Shown: one piece after another, positions 1 through 10,300 of the stretch
Layout of the letters: every line of letters begins with the position of its first letter
Position numbering within the stretch: the stretch's first letter is position 1
NCBI GenBank assembly: GCA_000433675.1
Contig: FR893550.1
Span: 1-40,839, forward strand
Source of the DNA: Clostridium sp. CAG:433
GTDB taxonomy: Bacteria > Bacillota_I > Bacilli_A > RF39 > UBA660
DNA: 40,839 nucleotides
Reading direction: 5' to 3'
Made by a program: the position numbers and the translations under genes
Notes under the pieces: model-generated
What the model was told of the DNA's origin: nothing
The model's database searches: none
The model's input: only the letters and a program-made list of their open reading frames with translations

Positions 1-30
1 TAAACTGTCCAACTTTTGGGGTTCAGTTCA
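1..30. mobile_element. Terminal inverted repeat of an IS3-family-like element (right end only)
   Basis: The first 30 bases read on the minus strand as TGAACTGAACCCC followed by AAAAGTTGGACAGTTTA. This closely resembles terminal repeats I recall for IS3-family elements of low-GC Firmicutes, including the 5'-TG...CA-3' outer ends. The outer end would be at base 30, with the element body left of the window. No transposase is visible, so this may be an intact element cut by the window edge or a remnant. Confidence 0.55.
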
Positions 31-55
31 TTTTAGGGTACTTTTCTTATATAAT
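27..55 (+). promoter_or_regulatory. Candidate promoter at the IS-like junction
   Basis: A perfect TATAAT lies at 50-55. Seventeen bases upstream is a weak TTCATT (27-32) that straddles the outer end of the IS-like repeat. It would drive the gene starting at 113. The -10 is convincing and the -35 is poor. Confidence 0.4.
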
Positions 56-112
56 AATTGAAAAAATATAGAAAAAATGTTATTATTAAAAATAGATAGT
101 AGGAGGATAAAG

Positions 113-1948
113 ATGGGAAAACAAATCAAAAACAAAAAATTTACAATAATTTCTGTAATTTTATTACTTGTTTTAGTAATAGTATGTTATTTCATTATTA
201 GTAATTTTAAAATAAGCAAAGTATTATCTGCAAAATACGATACTATTAAATGTATTACTTCAGATTGTGATGGAATAATGACTACAAGGAAGAACAAGGA
301 TAAAGAAATGGTGTTTTTACTTAATTCAAAAGGAAAAGTTATTTCTAAATACGAAAAAAAGAGTGATAAGTATGAACCATATGCTTTAAGCAAAAATTAT
401 TTTATATCAGTTAGTCAAAATGATGATAAAAGTAAAACAACTTATATTGTTTATAACAAAAAAGGAAAGCAAATATATAAAACAGAAGAAAAATTAGAAA
501 AAATAAATGATGATTATATTTTAATTAGTAGTGATAATGAAAAATTCTCAATTATTAATAAAGATGGTAAGGTAGTATATTCTGATATAAAAGAAGTAAA
601 TTTATATGATAATAATAAATTTATCTCTGCAAAAATAGATAAAGATTATATTATATTTGATGAAAAATTAGAAAAAGTATTAACAAATTATACTGTGGAT
701 AAAGAAGTTAAAGATAAGAATGATGAAGTACTTTATTTAATTATAAAAGATACAAAATCAGAAGAATATAGTTATTTTGATATAAAATCATCTAAAATAA
801 TTGGTGAAAGTTTTAGTAGTTATAAAGAATCAGACAATGAAGACGAATTTTTAATAACAAAAAAAGTAAATAATTCAAAAGTTACATATATTTTATACAA
901 AAATGGAAAACAAAAGAAATCAGATAATAGTAAAAGCCAAATAGAACTTGTAAATGATATAAAATCTATTTTAAATAAAGATTATTATTTATATACATCT
1001 ACAGTTTCAAGTGAAAGTAATAAATATGTTTTAGTAGATAATTTAAAAGAAAATAGTATTGGAACATTTAATGTAAAAACAAAAAAATATACAGAAATAT
1101 ATAAATATTCAAAAACGGAAAATATATATTCCACAGTAAACAAAATAGAATCAAAAAATAAAGAATATTATCAAATTTCATGTAGTTTAAATATATGTGA
1201 TACACCAGTATCTGTTGTATATAATTTAACTGATAATAAAGAAATATTAAAAAATAATGATTCAGATAAAATGGTAAAAAATTATGCCCAATATGAAAAC
1301 AATTATAAAGTTATAAAATACGCAAAAACAGGAGAAAATGAAGATTACAAGGGTAAATATGTTTTATATGACAATAATAATAAAGAGGTTTCTAAATTAG
1401 ATAATGAAATTGTAGTTATAGATAGTAAAATGATAATTGGAAATGATATATCAGATTCAAAAGTAGCATTATATAATTCTAAAACTAAAAAAATGTTAAC
1501 AGAAACAAAAGGTGAAATTATAAATTTAAATAATGAAAATTTATACAAATATACAAATGATAATAATGAAGAATTTATAGTTGATAATACAGGAAAAGAA
1601 ATAGCAAATAAATCATCTAATGATGTATTAGTATATAGTGATGATTCAATTTTAAGTGGTGATAAAAGTATTGAAGTATATAATTTAAATACAAATAAAA
1701 AAATAAATTATTCTCTTACAAAGAATGAAGAAATCACTGATGTAACAAGTTCTGTAATTAAGCCTTATAAGGGATTAATATATGTTAATAATTCAAAAAA
1801 TAAATATTTTAAAATAATAAAAACTAATGGAAAAGAAAAAAAGATAAAAAAATTAACAATTGATAGAATAATGCAAAATAAAGATAAAGATGTAATAATA
1901 ATTACAAAAAACAGTTCAAATAAGTATGGTCTTTATATTATAAAATAA
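113..1948 (+). CDS. Membrane-anchored extracellular protein of unknown function
   Basis: The frame is open from an ATG at 77, but the ATG at 113 has AGGAGG at 101-106 six bases upstream and is the likely start, giving 611 residues. Residues about 10-31 form one transmembrane helix (FTIISVILLLVLVIVCYFII) after a Lys-rich N-terminus, so the remaining ~580 residues should lie outside the cell. The outer part is rich in Lys, Asn, Asp, Ser and Tyr. It consists of loosely repeating beta-strand units of the type YxxYNKKGK or IxNKDGK followed by hydrophobic strands, which suggests a beta-propeller or WG-like repeat fold. That fold is inference; I do not recognise a family. No terminator is evident after the stop, and the next gene has its own promoter. 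Confidence 0.85.
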   Translation: MGKQIKNKKFTIISVILLLVLVIVCYFIISNFKISKVLSAKYDTIKCITSDCDGIMTTRKNKDKEMVFLLNSKGKVISKYEKKSDKYEPYALSKNYFISVSQNDDKSKTTYIVYNKKGKQIYKTEEKLEKINDDYILISSDNEKFSIINKDGKVVYSDIKEVNLYDNNKFISAKIDKDYIIFDEKLEKVLTNYTVDKEVKDKNDEVLYLIIKDTKSEEYSYFDIKSSKIIGESFSSYKESDNEDEFLITKKVNNSKVTYILYKNGKQKKSDNSKSQIELVNDIKSILNKDYYLYTSTVSSESNKYVLVDNLKENSIGTFNVKTKKYTEIYKYSKTENIYSTVNKIESKNKEYYQISCSLNICDTPVSVVYNLTDNKEILKNNDSDKMVKNYAQYENNYKVIKYAKTGENEDYKGKYVLYDNNNKEVSKLDNEIVVIDSKMIIGNDISDSKVALYNSKTKKMLTETKGEIINLNNENLYKYTNDNNEEFIVDNTGKEIANKSSNDVLVYSDDSILSGDKSIEVYNLNTNKKINYSLTKNEEITDVTSSVIKPYKGLIYVNNSKNKYFKIIKTNGKEKKIKKLTIDRIMQNKDKDVIIITKNSSNKYGLYIIK

Positions 1949-1987
1949 AATAATGTATAAAAATGTAATAAATTGGTAAACATATTA

Positions 1988-2016
1988 TTGTTGAATGATA
2001 AAAAATATGATATAAT
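1988..2016 (+). promoter_or_regulatory. Promoter, extended -10
   Basis: TTGTTG (1988-1993), a 17-base spacer and TATAAT (2011-2016) preceded by TGa. It lies 30 bases upstream of the start codon at 2047. Confidence 0.7.
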
Positions 2017-2046
2017 GAAGAAAATAGAATAGTGGAGGATGGTTGT

Positions 2047-2553
2047 ATGGCTAAGGCTAATGAAACAAAAGAAGAAGTTAAAGTTGTAACAGAAGAAAAG
2101 AAAGAAGAAACAAAGACTACTAATAAAAACAATAGTGTTATATGTATAGTAATTGGTGCAGTTTTAGTAGTTGCTCTTATAGTAGCAGCATGCTTTATGT
2201 TTATAAAGAAAGGTGGACAAGAAGCATCTTTATCTAAATCATTAGAATCAATGGGTAAAGATTTTTATGAAAATTTCTATTATACACAAGTTGGTTCAAC
2301 AGATGAAGAAAGAGCAGATTTCTTATCTAAATATGAATCAATTGGTATTAAAATTAATTTAGACAACTTATCTCGTTATGATGAAAATAAAAATGCTGAT
2401 GAAATAAGTAAATTTGTTAACCAAAAAACTAAAAAAGCATGTGATAAAACTAATACAAAAGTAGTAATTTATCCACAAAAACCTTATAACAAAACTTCTT
2501 ATAAAATTGAAACACAATTAGATTGTGGTTTTGATGCAACAAATACAAAATAA
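2047..2553 (+). CDS. Small single-pass membrane protein of unknown function
   Basis: A GTG at 2032 is in frame, but GGAGG at 2034-2038 sits eight bases before the ATG at 2047, which I take as the start (168 residues). The N-terminal ~30 residues are highly charged (Lys/Glu/Thr, starting MAKANETKEEVK). They are followed by one hydrophobic helix at about residues 33-56 (ICIVIGAVLVVALIVAACFM). The C-terminal ~110 residues should be extracytoplasmic and contain two Cys (in KKACDKT and LDCGFD) that could form a disulfide. No known domain is recognised. It has its own promoter and a hairpin terminator, so it appears monocistronic. Confidence 0.85.
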   Translation: MAKANETKEEVKVVTEEKKEETKTTNKNNSVICIVIGAVLVVALIVAACFMFIKKGGQEASLSKSLESMGKDFYENFYYTQVGSTDEERADFLSKYESIGIKINLDNLSRYDENKNADEISKFVNQKTKKACDKTNTKVVIYPQKPYNKTSYKIETQLDCGFDATNTK

Positions 2554-2562
2554 TAATAAAAG

Positions 2563-2592
2563 AACTGCTAACGTATGTTAACAGTTTTTTTA
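2563..2592 (+). terminator. Rho-independent terminator
   Basis: AACTGCTAAC, loop GTAT, GTTAACAGTT (one C-A mismatch), then a run of T. It begins ten bases after the stop codon at 2553. Confidence 0.75.
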
Positions 2593-2621
2593 TAGACAAA
2601 AATAAAAATATATGGTATAAA
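2593..2621 (+). promoter_or_regulatory. Promoter, extended -10
   Basis: TAGACA (2593-2598), a 17-base spacer and TATAAA (2616-2621) preceded by TGg. It lies directly behind the terminator of the previous gene and 34 bases before the ATG at 2656. Confidence 0.65.
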
Positions 2622-2655
2622 TTTTATTGTATGAAAAATAAGGAAGGAACAAAAT

Positions 2656-3171
2656 ATGAGTGAAAAATTAGTTAAAGGAATATTAGGTACTTTTGGTGGA
2701 CTTACAAGCATTGCGTTTGGTAAGGAACTATTAGTTTTTATTATATCCTTATTACCAATATTAGAGTTAAGAGGAGGACTTTTAGCAGCTGCATTATTAG
2801 GACTTGATCCTATTTCAAGTTACATAATAAGTATTGTAGGAAATTTACTTCCAATACCATTTATATTACTTTTAATAAATAAAATATTAGATAAAATGAG
2901 AAATGGTAAAAAAAGTAAAAAAATCGCTGATTGGCTTGATAAAAAGGTAGAAAAAAGAAAAGGACAAATAGAAAAATTTGGATATTTGGGATTAGTTTTG
3001 TTTGTTGGAATACCACTTCCAGGTACAGGTGCATGGACAGGATCATTAATTGCATCAGTACTTGAAATGGATAAGAAAAAGTCATTTTTAGCAATACTTG
3101 TAGGTGTTATTATGGCAAGTATTATTATGATGATTATATCATTTGGATTAGTATCAAATATTGTTAAATAA
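2656..3171 (+). CDS. COG2426 / Sm_multidrug_ex family small membrane protein
   Basis: This 171-residue integral membrane protein has the family's hallmark segments: SLLPILELRGGLLAA near residue 40, the polar loop with IEKFGYLGLVLFVGIPLPGT near 110-125, then GAWTGSLIA. The length matches the Pfam Sm_multidrug_ex (PF06695)/COG2426 family. The family name reflects an early annotation as a small multidrug export protein; transport has not been firmly shown, so the substrate is left open. About four hydrophobic segments are visible, with a Lys-rich cytoplasmic loop at about residues 80-108. GGAAGGA lies eight bases before the ATG. It is a single-gene unit with its own promoter and terminator. Confidence 0.85.
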   Translation: MSEKLVKGILGTFGGLTSIAFGKELLVFIISLLPILELRGGLLAAALLGLDPISSYIISIVGNLLPIPFILLLINKILDKMRNGKKSKKIADWLDKKVEKRKGQIEKFGYLGLVLFVGIPLPGTGAWTGSLIASVLEMDKKKSFLAILVGVIMASIIMMIISFGLVSNIVK

Positions 3172-3196
3172 AAATCATTTTAATATGATTTTTTTT
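3170..3196 (+). terminator. Rho-independent terminator overlapping the stop codon
   Basis: A perfect 9-bp stem, AAAAATCAT (3170-3178) with ATGATTTTT (3185-3193), six-base loop, continuing into a T run. Confidence 0.75.
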
Positions 3197-3243
3197 GTTG
3201 CTATTATATATGATGTGCATATTATAAAATGAGGAGGTATAAT

Positions 3244-4254
3244 ATGTATCATGATTGTAATACGGATTTTGAAAAAATAAGAAAAAGAATAGAAGAAGAA
3301 AAAAATAAATGTAAAAAATGTTATATACAAGGGCCAACAGGTCCAAAAGGAGAAATAGGTCCGACAGGACCAAAGGGTGAAAACGGTTTTTCAACTGTTG
3401 ATGTTGGAGAAACAAAAACTGGTGAAGCAAATACAAATGCAATGGTGGAAAATGTTGGTACAAATAAAAATGCTATTTTAAATTTTACAATTCCTAAAGG
3501 TGAGGCTGGGGATAAAATTATTATTGGTAAAACAGAGACATTAGATGCAAATGCAAGAGCAAGAGTTGAAGATACTTATGCTGAAAATGTGCATACATTG
3601 GATTTTTATATACCACAAGGATTTGATGGAGTAAATGGTGAAATAGGACCAAAAGGTGAACAAGGTGATCCAGGAATTAGTGAAAAGATTGAAGTTATTA
3701 ATACAAAAACAGTTGATTCAGGTCAATTGGCAGAAGTTAAAGATGAATTTACTGATAATACACATTATTTAACATTTTTAATTCCTAAAGGCGATAAAGG
3801 AGATATGGGACCACAAGGGTTAGTTGGAACAGCTATACTTGATTCTTACGCAAGTTTATATGAAGATAATGGTAATTCATATATGTTAGTAGCAAATACT
3901 CCTAATCAAGTAGAATTAAGTAAAAATTCACAAATAAAAAATATGGATATATCTTTTACAAATGCGGTGAAAGTATTAAATGCGGGTATATATAAAATTG
4001 ATTATTTTTTTTCATCGGTCGCATCAGTACAAAGTGATATATCTATTGAATTAAGAAAAGAAAATATTACAATAAATGGAACAAAAATTACAAAAAAGGT
4101 AAATAATCAAGAATATGTATGGTTTAACGGAAGCATTATTGTAAGTCTAAATAAAGATGAAAAAATAGATCTTGCAGTGTCATCTACAACGAATGTAACA
4201 CTTACTCCAGATGAAGATACTGTTTCATATTTAAATATAATAAAAATTGGGTAA
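3244..4254 (+). CDS. Collagen-like protein with a C-terminal jelly-roll domain
   Basis: An ATG at 3229 overlaps the ribosome site; AGGAGG at 3232-3237 lies six bases before the ATG at 3244, which gives 336 residues. Short Gly-X-Y collagen stretches occur at residues about 30-48 (GPTGPKGEIGPTGPKG), 126-144 and 183-195. They are separated by ~40-residue spacer modules ending in LNFTIPKG, LDFYIPQG and LTFLIPKG. These spacers resemble ones known from bacterial and phage collagen-like proteins. Residues ~196-336 look like a trimerising C1q/TNF-like jelly roll as in BclA-type exosporium proteins, which is inference. The N-terminus has no signal peptide but three Cys (residues 5, 23, 26) and a charged helix, suggesting covalent or coiled-coil assembly. 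No clear promoter or terminator was found. Confidence 0.85.
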   Translation: MYHDCNTDFEKIRKRIEEEKNKCKKCYIQGPTGPKGEIGPTGPKGENGFSTVDVGETKTGEANTNAMVENVGTNKNAILNFTIPKGEAGDKIIIGKTETLDANARARVEDTYAENVHTLDFYIPQGFDGVNGEIGPKGEQGDPGISEKIEVINTKTVDSGQLAEVKDEFTDNTHYLTFLIPKGDKGDMGPQGLVGTAILDSYASLYEDNGNSYMLVANTPNQVELSKNSQIKNMDISFTNAVKVLNAGIYKIDYFFSSVASVQSDISIELRKENITINGTKITKKVNNQEYVWFNGSIIVSLNKDEKIDLAVSSTTNVTLTPDEDTVSYLNIIKIG

Positions 4255-4281
4255 AATGTTTCATATTTTTAAACAATATTG

Positions 4282-4310
4282 CTGACTTTTTTTTAAATAT
4301 ATTATATAAT
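4282..4310 (+). promoter_or_regulatory. Promoter of the 5,855-residue protein gene
   Basis: CTGACT (4282-4287), a 17-base spacer and TATAAT (4305-4310). The spacer begins with a run of eight T (4287-4294 including the last -35 base), so slippage there would change the spacing. Confidence 0.6.
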
Positions 4311-4344
4311 TAAATTAGTATAACATAATGGAAGAGTAGTGTTT

Positions 4345-7300
4345 ATGAAAAGATTTAATGAACTTAAAAATAGTTTAATTATTAAATTAGTTTTAACATT
4401 TTCGTTAATTCTTTTTAGTGTGCTACTAAATAAACCTATTGTATATGCTGCTGGGACTGAATTTGACTTTAATTATACTGGAGATTATCAAACTTTTGTT
4501 GTTCCAAAAACTGGAGTTTATAAATTAGAAACATGGGGAGCACAAGGTGGACACAGAGGAAGTAATAATGGTGGTTATGGTGGTTATACAAGTGGTACTG
4601 TATATTTAACGAGAGGAGACATATTATATGTTTATGTTGGTGGTAATGGTACAACAAACAAAGGATACAATGGTGGTGGATTATTACCAGATTTAAATAT
4701 TTATGGTGGTGGTGCTACTGATATACGTTTAACAAGCGGTGCTTGGGATAGTGAAGAAGGTTTAAAAACAAGATTAATTGTATCCGGTGGTGGTGGATCA
4801 GTAGGTGCACATTCTGGAGGAGCTGGTGGTCTTTCTGGCGTATCTGCATCATCAGGTTATGGTTCTGGAGGAGGAGGCGCAACGATTGCGGTCGCAGGAT
4901 CATATCGCGCAAGTTTTGGTAAAGGTGGGAATGGACTTCATGCAAGTGGCGGATATGGTGGTGCCGGTGGAGGAGGTTTCTTCGGTGGAGGAGGAGCTAA
5001 TCCAGATGGCAGCGGTGATGATGATAAAGGCGGCGGCGGCGGATCTAGTTTCGCCTATAACGCACAATCAAAATCAAATTACTCTTCAATGAATATAGAT
5101 GAAAAATATTATATGAACTCTATTAGTTATTCAACAGGAACAAATGCTGGTGATGGTAAAGCAAAAATAACATTACTTGAAATGAATGGAATAACAGATG
5201 TACAAATTAATAATGGTGATGTACCAGTTAATTTTTCATATGATAGATATGATTATGATTTTACAGTTAACAATGATGTAAAACAAATTAAATTTGATAT
5301 AACTACAGAGGATGGATATACTCTTTCACAAAGTAATAAAGTAACTGATATGACAAATATCTTATCAGTAACAAATACAGTAACATTAACAGATAATACT
5401 ACAGGACTTGTTCAAGTATATACTTTCAAAGTAAAAAAACATAATTATTATTTAAACGCAGGTGGTGGGACATCATATTACTACGACTATACTGGCGATT
5501 ATCAAACATTCTATGCTTATAAATCAGGTGTGTATAAGTTAGAAACATGGGGAGCACAAGGTGGTGACCGTGGTGCTAGCAATGGCGGTAAAGGTGGTTA
5601 TACCTCTGGTGAAATATATTTAAATAAAGGTGAAATGCTTTATATCTATGTGGGCGGTAATGGTAACAATCATAATGGATATAATGGTGGTGGTTATATT
5701 CCTGAAACATGTTATAGTGATGCTACTTGTGTAAGACCAGTTAAAGCATTTGGCGGTGGAGCTACTGATATACGTTTAGTACCAGGTACTTGGGATAATA
5801 CTGATGGATTAAATTCAAGAATTATGGTCGCAGGTGGTGGAGGATCAGTTGGTGCATATGGAAATACTGGTGGAGCTGGTGGTTTAACGGGTGGTTCTTC
5901 ATCTGGTTATGGTTCTGGAGGTGTTGGTGCTTCAATTACTGCCGCTGGATCATATCGTGCAAGTTTTGGTAAAGGTGGGAACGGACTTAGTGCAAGTGGC
6001 GGTTATGCTGGTTCTGGAGGTGGAGGTTTCTTCGGTGGTGGAGGAGCAAATCCAGATGGCGGCGGAGACGATGACCGTGGCGGTGGTGGAGGCTCTAGCT
6101 TTGCTTGGAGTAATACTACTAAAACAAGTGTTCCATCAAGTTATAACGTGTCAGAAAAATACTTTATTAATGCAGCAACATATACATCAGGAGCAAATTC
6201 TGGTGATGGTAAAGCAAAAATAACACTTATAAAATCAAACGGAATAACAGATATAAAAATTAATCGTGGTAATATACCAATAGATTTTAATTATGAAGTT
6301 CATGATTATTATCTAAATGTTGATAATGATATGACAAATGTAAGATTTAATGTAGCAACTGAAGAAGGTTATACAGTAAATCAAACAAATAAAATTGTAG
6401 ATATGACAAATATATTATCATTTACAAATACAATAACATTAACAGATAATACAACAGGTGTAGTAACAACTTATAACGTTACAATTAGAAAACAAAATAG
6501 TCATTTAGAAGAAGGATCAACAGTTTCATATGGATACAGTTATACAGGTGATTATGAAAAATTCTATGTACCAGCAACTGGTATATATTCATTAGAAACA
6601 TGGGGAGCTCAAGGAAGTGACCGTGGTGCTAAAAATGGTGGTAAAGGTGGTTACTCATATGCCGAAATGTACTTATCAAAAGGTGAAGTTTTATATGTAC
6701 ATGTTGGTGGAAGTGGTAATACAACAAGCATAAATGGAACAGGTAAAGGCTATAATGGTGGTGGACAAGTATCAGGATACTATGGTTCTGGTGGTGTTTG
6801 GATTCAAACAAGCTTAGGCTATGGTGGAGGTGCATCTGACATTCGTTATGGTGGAGATTCTTTATACAATCGTGTAATAGTTGCCGGTGGTGGAGGATCT
6901 GTTGGTTCAACATCAAATTCTGGTGGTTACGGTGGTGGTCTAACTGGTGGAAATGCTATAGGTAGCTATGGTGCTGTTGGAACAGGTGGAACACAAACAA
7001 GTGGTGGTACAGGACAGAATGCAGGATCATTTGGCCAAGGTGGTAACAGTTATGGAGCAAATGGCGGTTACGGCGGTGCTGGAGGCGGCGGCTGGTATGG
7101 TGGCGGCGGCTCTGGTGTTGACAGTGGTGGTGATGATGACCGTTCAGGAGCTGGAGGTTCAGGATTTATATGGAGTGAATCATCTGCATCAAACGTACCA
7201 TCTGGATATTTAGTAACAGATAAAGGTTATTTATCAAATGGTCTACTTTATAGCGGTAATCAAACATTTAAATCACCAACAGGCGCAAATGAAACAGGTC

Positions 7301-10300
7301 ACACAGGTGATGGATTTGTTAGAATCACACCAAAATTAATAAATGGTGTATCAAGTGTAACAATAAACGATGGTGATATTCCAGTTGACTTTGATTATTC
7401 AGTTTATGATTATGATTTATCAGTACTAGATAGTGTTGATTACATAAATGTAAGTTTTATACTAAATGAAGGATATTCGAAAGTAGAAAGTCATAAAGGA
7501 GCATACTATTTTAAAGACGGCGAAAAAAAATATGTGTACGCAGTTGATGTTATGAATAATATAACAGGACTTACAGTAACATATACATTTACATTCCATA
7601 AACAAAGTGATTATTTATTAGATGATGGTAATTATGGATACAAATATACAGGTTCATGGCAAAAATTTATTGCACCAGCAACAGGAATTTATACACTAGA
7701 AGCATGGGGTGCACAAGGTGGACATAGAGGAAATAACAATGGAGGTAAAGGTGGTTATTCTACTGGACAAATCTTCCTAAATAGAGGACAAATACTTTAT
7801 GTTTATGTTGGTGGTGATGGTAATAATCACAAAGGATATAATGGTGGTGGACTATTACCAGGAGCAAATATCTATGGTGGTGGTGCATCAGATATTAGAT
7901 CTGGAGGCTATGCACTTAATAATCGTATTTTAGTTGCTGGTGGTGGAGGATCTGTTGGTTCATCATCAAATGCCGGTGGCTACGGTGGTGGTCTAACTGG
8001 TGGAAATGGTGTCGGAAGTTATGGTACTTTAGGAACTGGTGGAACACAAACACAAGCAGGAACTGGTAACATATCTGGATCATTTGGTCAAGGTGGTAAC
8101 GGTGTATACGCTAATAGTGGCTTTGGTGGCGCTGGAGGCGGCGGCTGGTATGGAGGTGGCGGCTCTGGCGTTGACGGTGGAGGCGATGATGACTGTTCAG
8201 GAGCTGGAGGTTCAGGATTTGTTTGGACTGAAAGTAATAAAACAATAGTACCAGAAGACTATTTACCAGGATCAAATGTTTACTTGACAGAGGCAAAAAC
8301 AGTATCTGGAAATAGTGAAATGCCAACCCCAAAAGGAGAAACTGAAACAGGACATTCTGGTGATGGATATGTAAAAATATCATTCGCACTATCTTATGAT
8401 TATCAAATAAAAGTAAGTGATAACGTAAAAGTAGATAAAGAATTTGATTACGAAATAAAAGATTATACAGGAACATTAGATAGTAATGATTCATCACTTG
8501 TTACATTTACAGTAACAGATAGTGACTCAATTATTAATGTTACAGGTGATGGAACAAGAGAAATACATGTTGGAGATAACGATTTTGAAGTTGCTATAAC
8601 ATATGTAAATGGTGTTGTTGATATATTCACATATCATATACATCGTGAAGCAAATAATATAGATTATTTAAATAATATTTATTTAGATGGTAAATCTGTA
8701 TCAGAATTCGGGAATACAACATTTAATAAAAATACATACGAATATAACTTAACTCTTCCATATTATATGGATGAATATGACTTAACTGTAGATAAAGGAT
8801 CAAGTGATCAAATAATTACAAATTTAGGTCATATATCAAATAAAAACAATAAATATACTATACCTATTTCAGTAACAAATGAAACAGGAACAAGTACAAA
8901 AATTTATACATTAAATATTACTCTTCCACACTCTAGTAAAATGAAGAAATTAACATTAACTAGTGATGGAGGTACAAAACTTGAATATGATGTACCAATC
9001 GATGAGACAACTATGAACATTAATCTTGAGAGTCATATTGCCGCAGTACATGCAAGTACAGAACTATATGATATTGAAGCAAAATCAAATGTCTTAGGCG
9101 ATGGATATATACTAGATGATGAATATACAATTACAATAACAGTAACAGAGCCACATGTATCAAGTACAGTTTATACTATTAATATTAAAAGAATTACAGT
9201 AAGTGGTTATGAAAAAGATGTATCTTATACAGGAAGTTATCAAACAGTTGTTATACCTTATGATCATGAATATTTCTTACAAGCATGGGGTGCACAAGGT
9301 GGTAATAACGGTGGCCGTGGAGGTTACTCATACGGTACAGCATATTTAGAAAAAGGAACAATACTTTATGTTTATACTGGTGGATCTGGTCAAAATGGAG
9401 GATTTAACGGAGGCGGCGACTCAAGAGTTGGAAAAGGTGGAGGAGCCTCTGATATCCGTGTAGGAACTGACTCATTATATAGTAGAATTCTTGTCGCAGG
9501 TGGAGGCGGCGGCCATGGATCTGATGGCTGTGCCTCTGGTGCTGTAGGAGGAGGAACTAAAGGTGGAGGTTCAGCTTCTAGTGGTTCATGTGGAACACAA
9601 GCAGGAGGAGGAACTCAAACTGAAGGAGGTTCTTATGGAATATATGGAAATGTACTAGGTTCAGTAGGTAAATTTGGTGTAGGAGCATCTTCCTCATTCA
9701 CTGGCGGAAGCTACTATGGTGGTGCCGGTGGTGGTGGATGGTACGGAGGAGGATCTGGATCTACTTCTGGTTGGTCAAACGGAGGTGGTGGAGGATCTGG
9801 ATTCGTATACACAAAAGATACTGCATCAGTAATAGAAGAAAACTCTGATTGGCTTTTAGATAGTACTTATTACTTAACAAATGCAGGGACATTAAGCGGT
9901 AGTAATGACTTTATTGCGCCAAGTGGAGACAAAGAAGAAACAGGTCATCCTGGAAACGGTATGGTAAAAATATCAATACCATATCAAGAAAGCGAAAATA
10001 ACTATTTAGATGGAATTATAGTTAATAAAGGAACATTAACTCCATCAGAATGGGATTATAATAAAGATACATATTATCTAGACCTTGCATCAGATGAGGT
10101 AGAGATAAATGTTGAAGGTGTACCAGCAGATGGTAAAGCAAGTGTAATAGGTAATGGTGATTATGTTATAGAAGATGGAGAAACTAAAATAAATTTAGTT
10201 GTAACTGCTGAAAATGGAAGCACTAAAACATATACACTTGTAGTACATCGTGAATTAGATACAAATCCAATTCCAAATAGTATTGAGATAAACGGTTTAA

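Noticed and set aside
3196..3231. Promoter for the collagen-like gene
   Set aside because: TATAAA at 3223-3228 would start transcription on the ribosome site, and no good -35 matches the other AT-rich hexamers.
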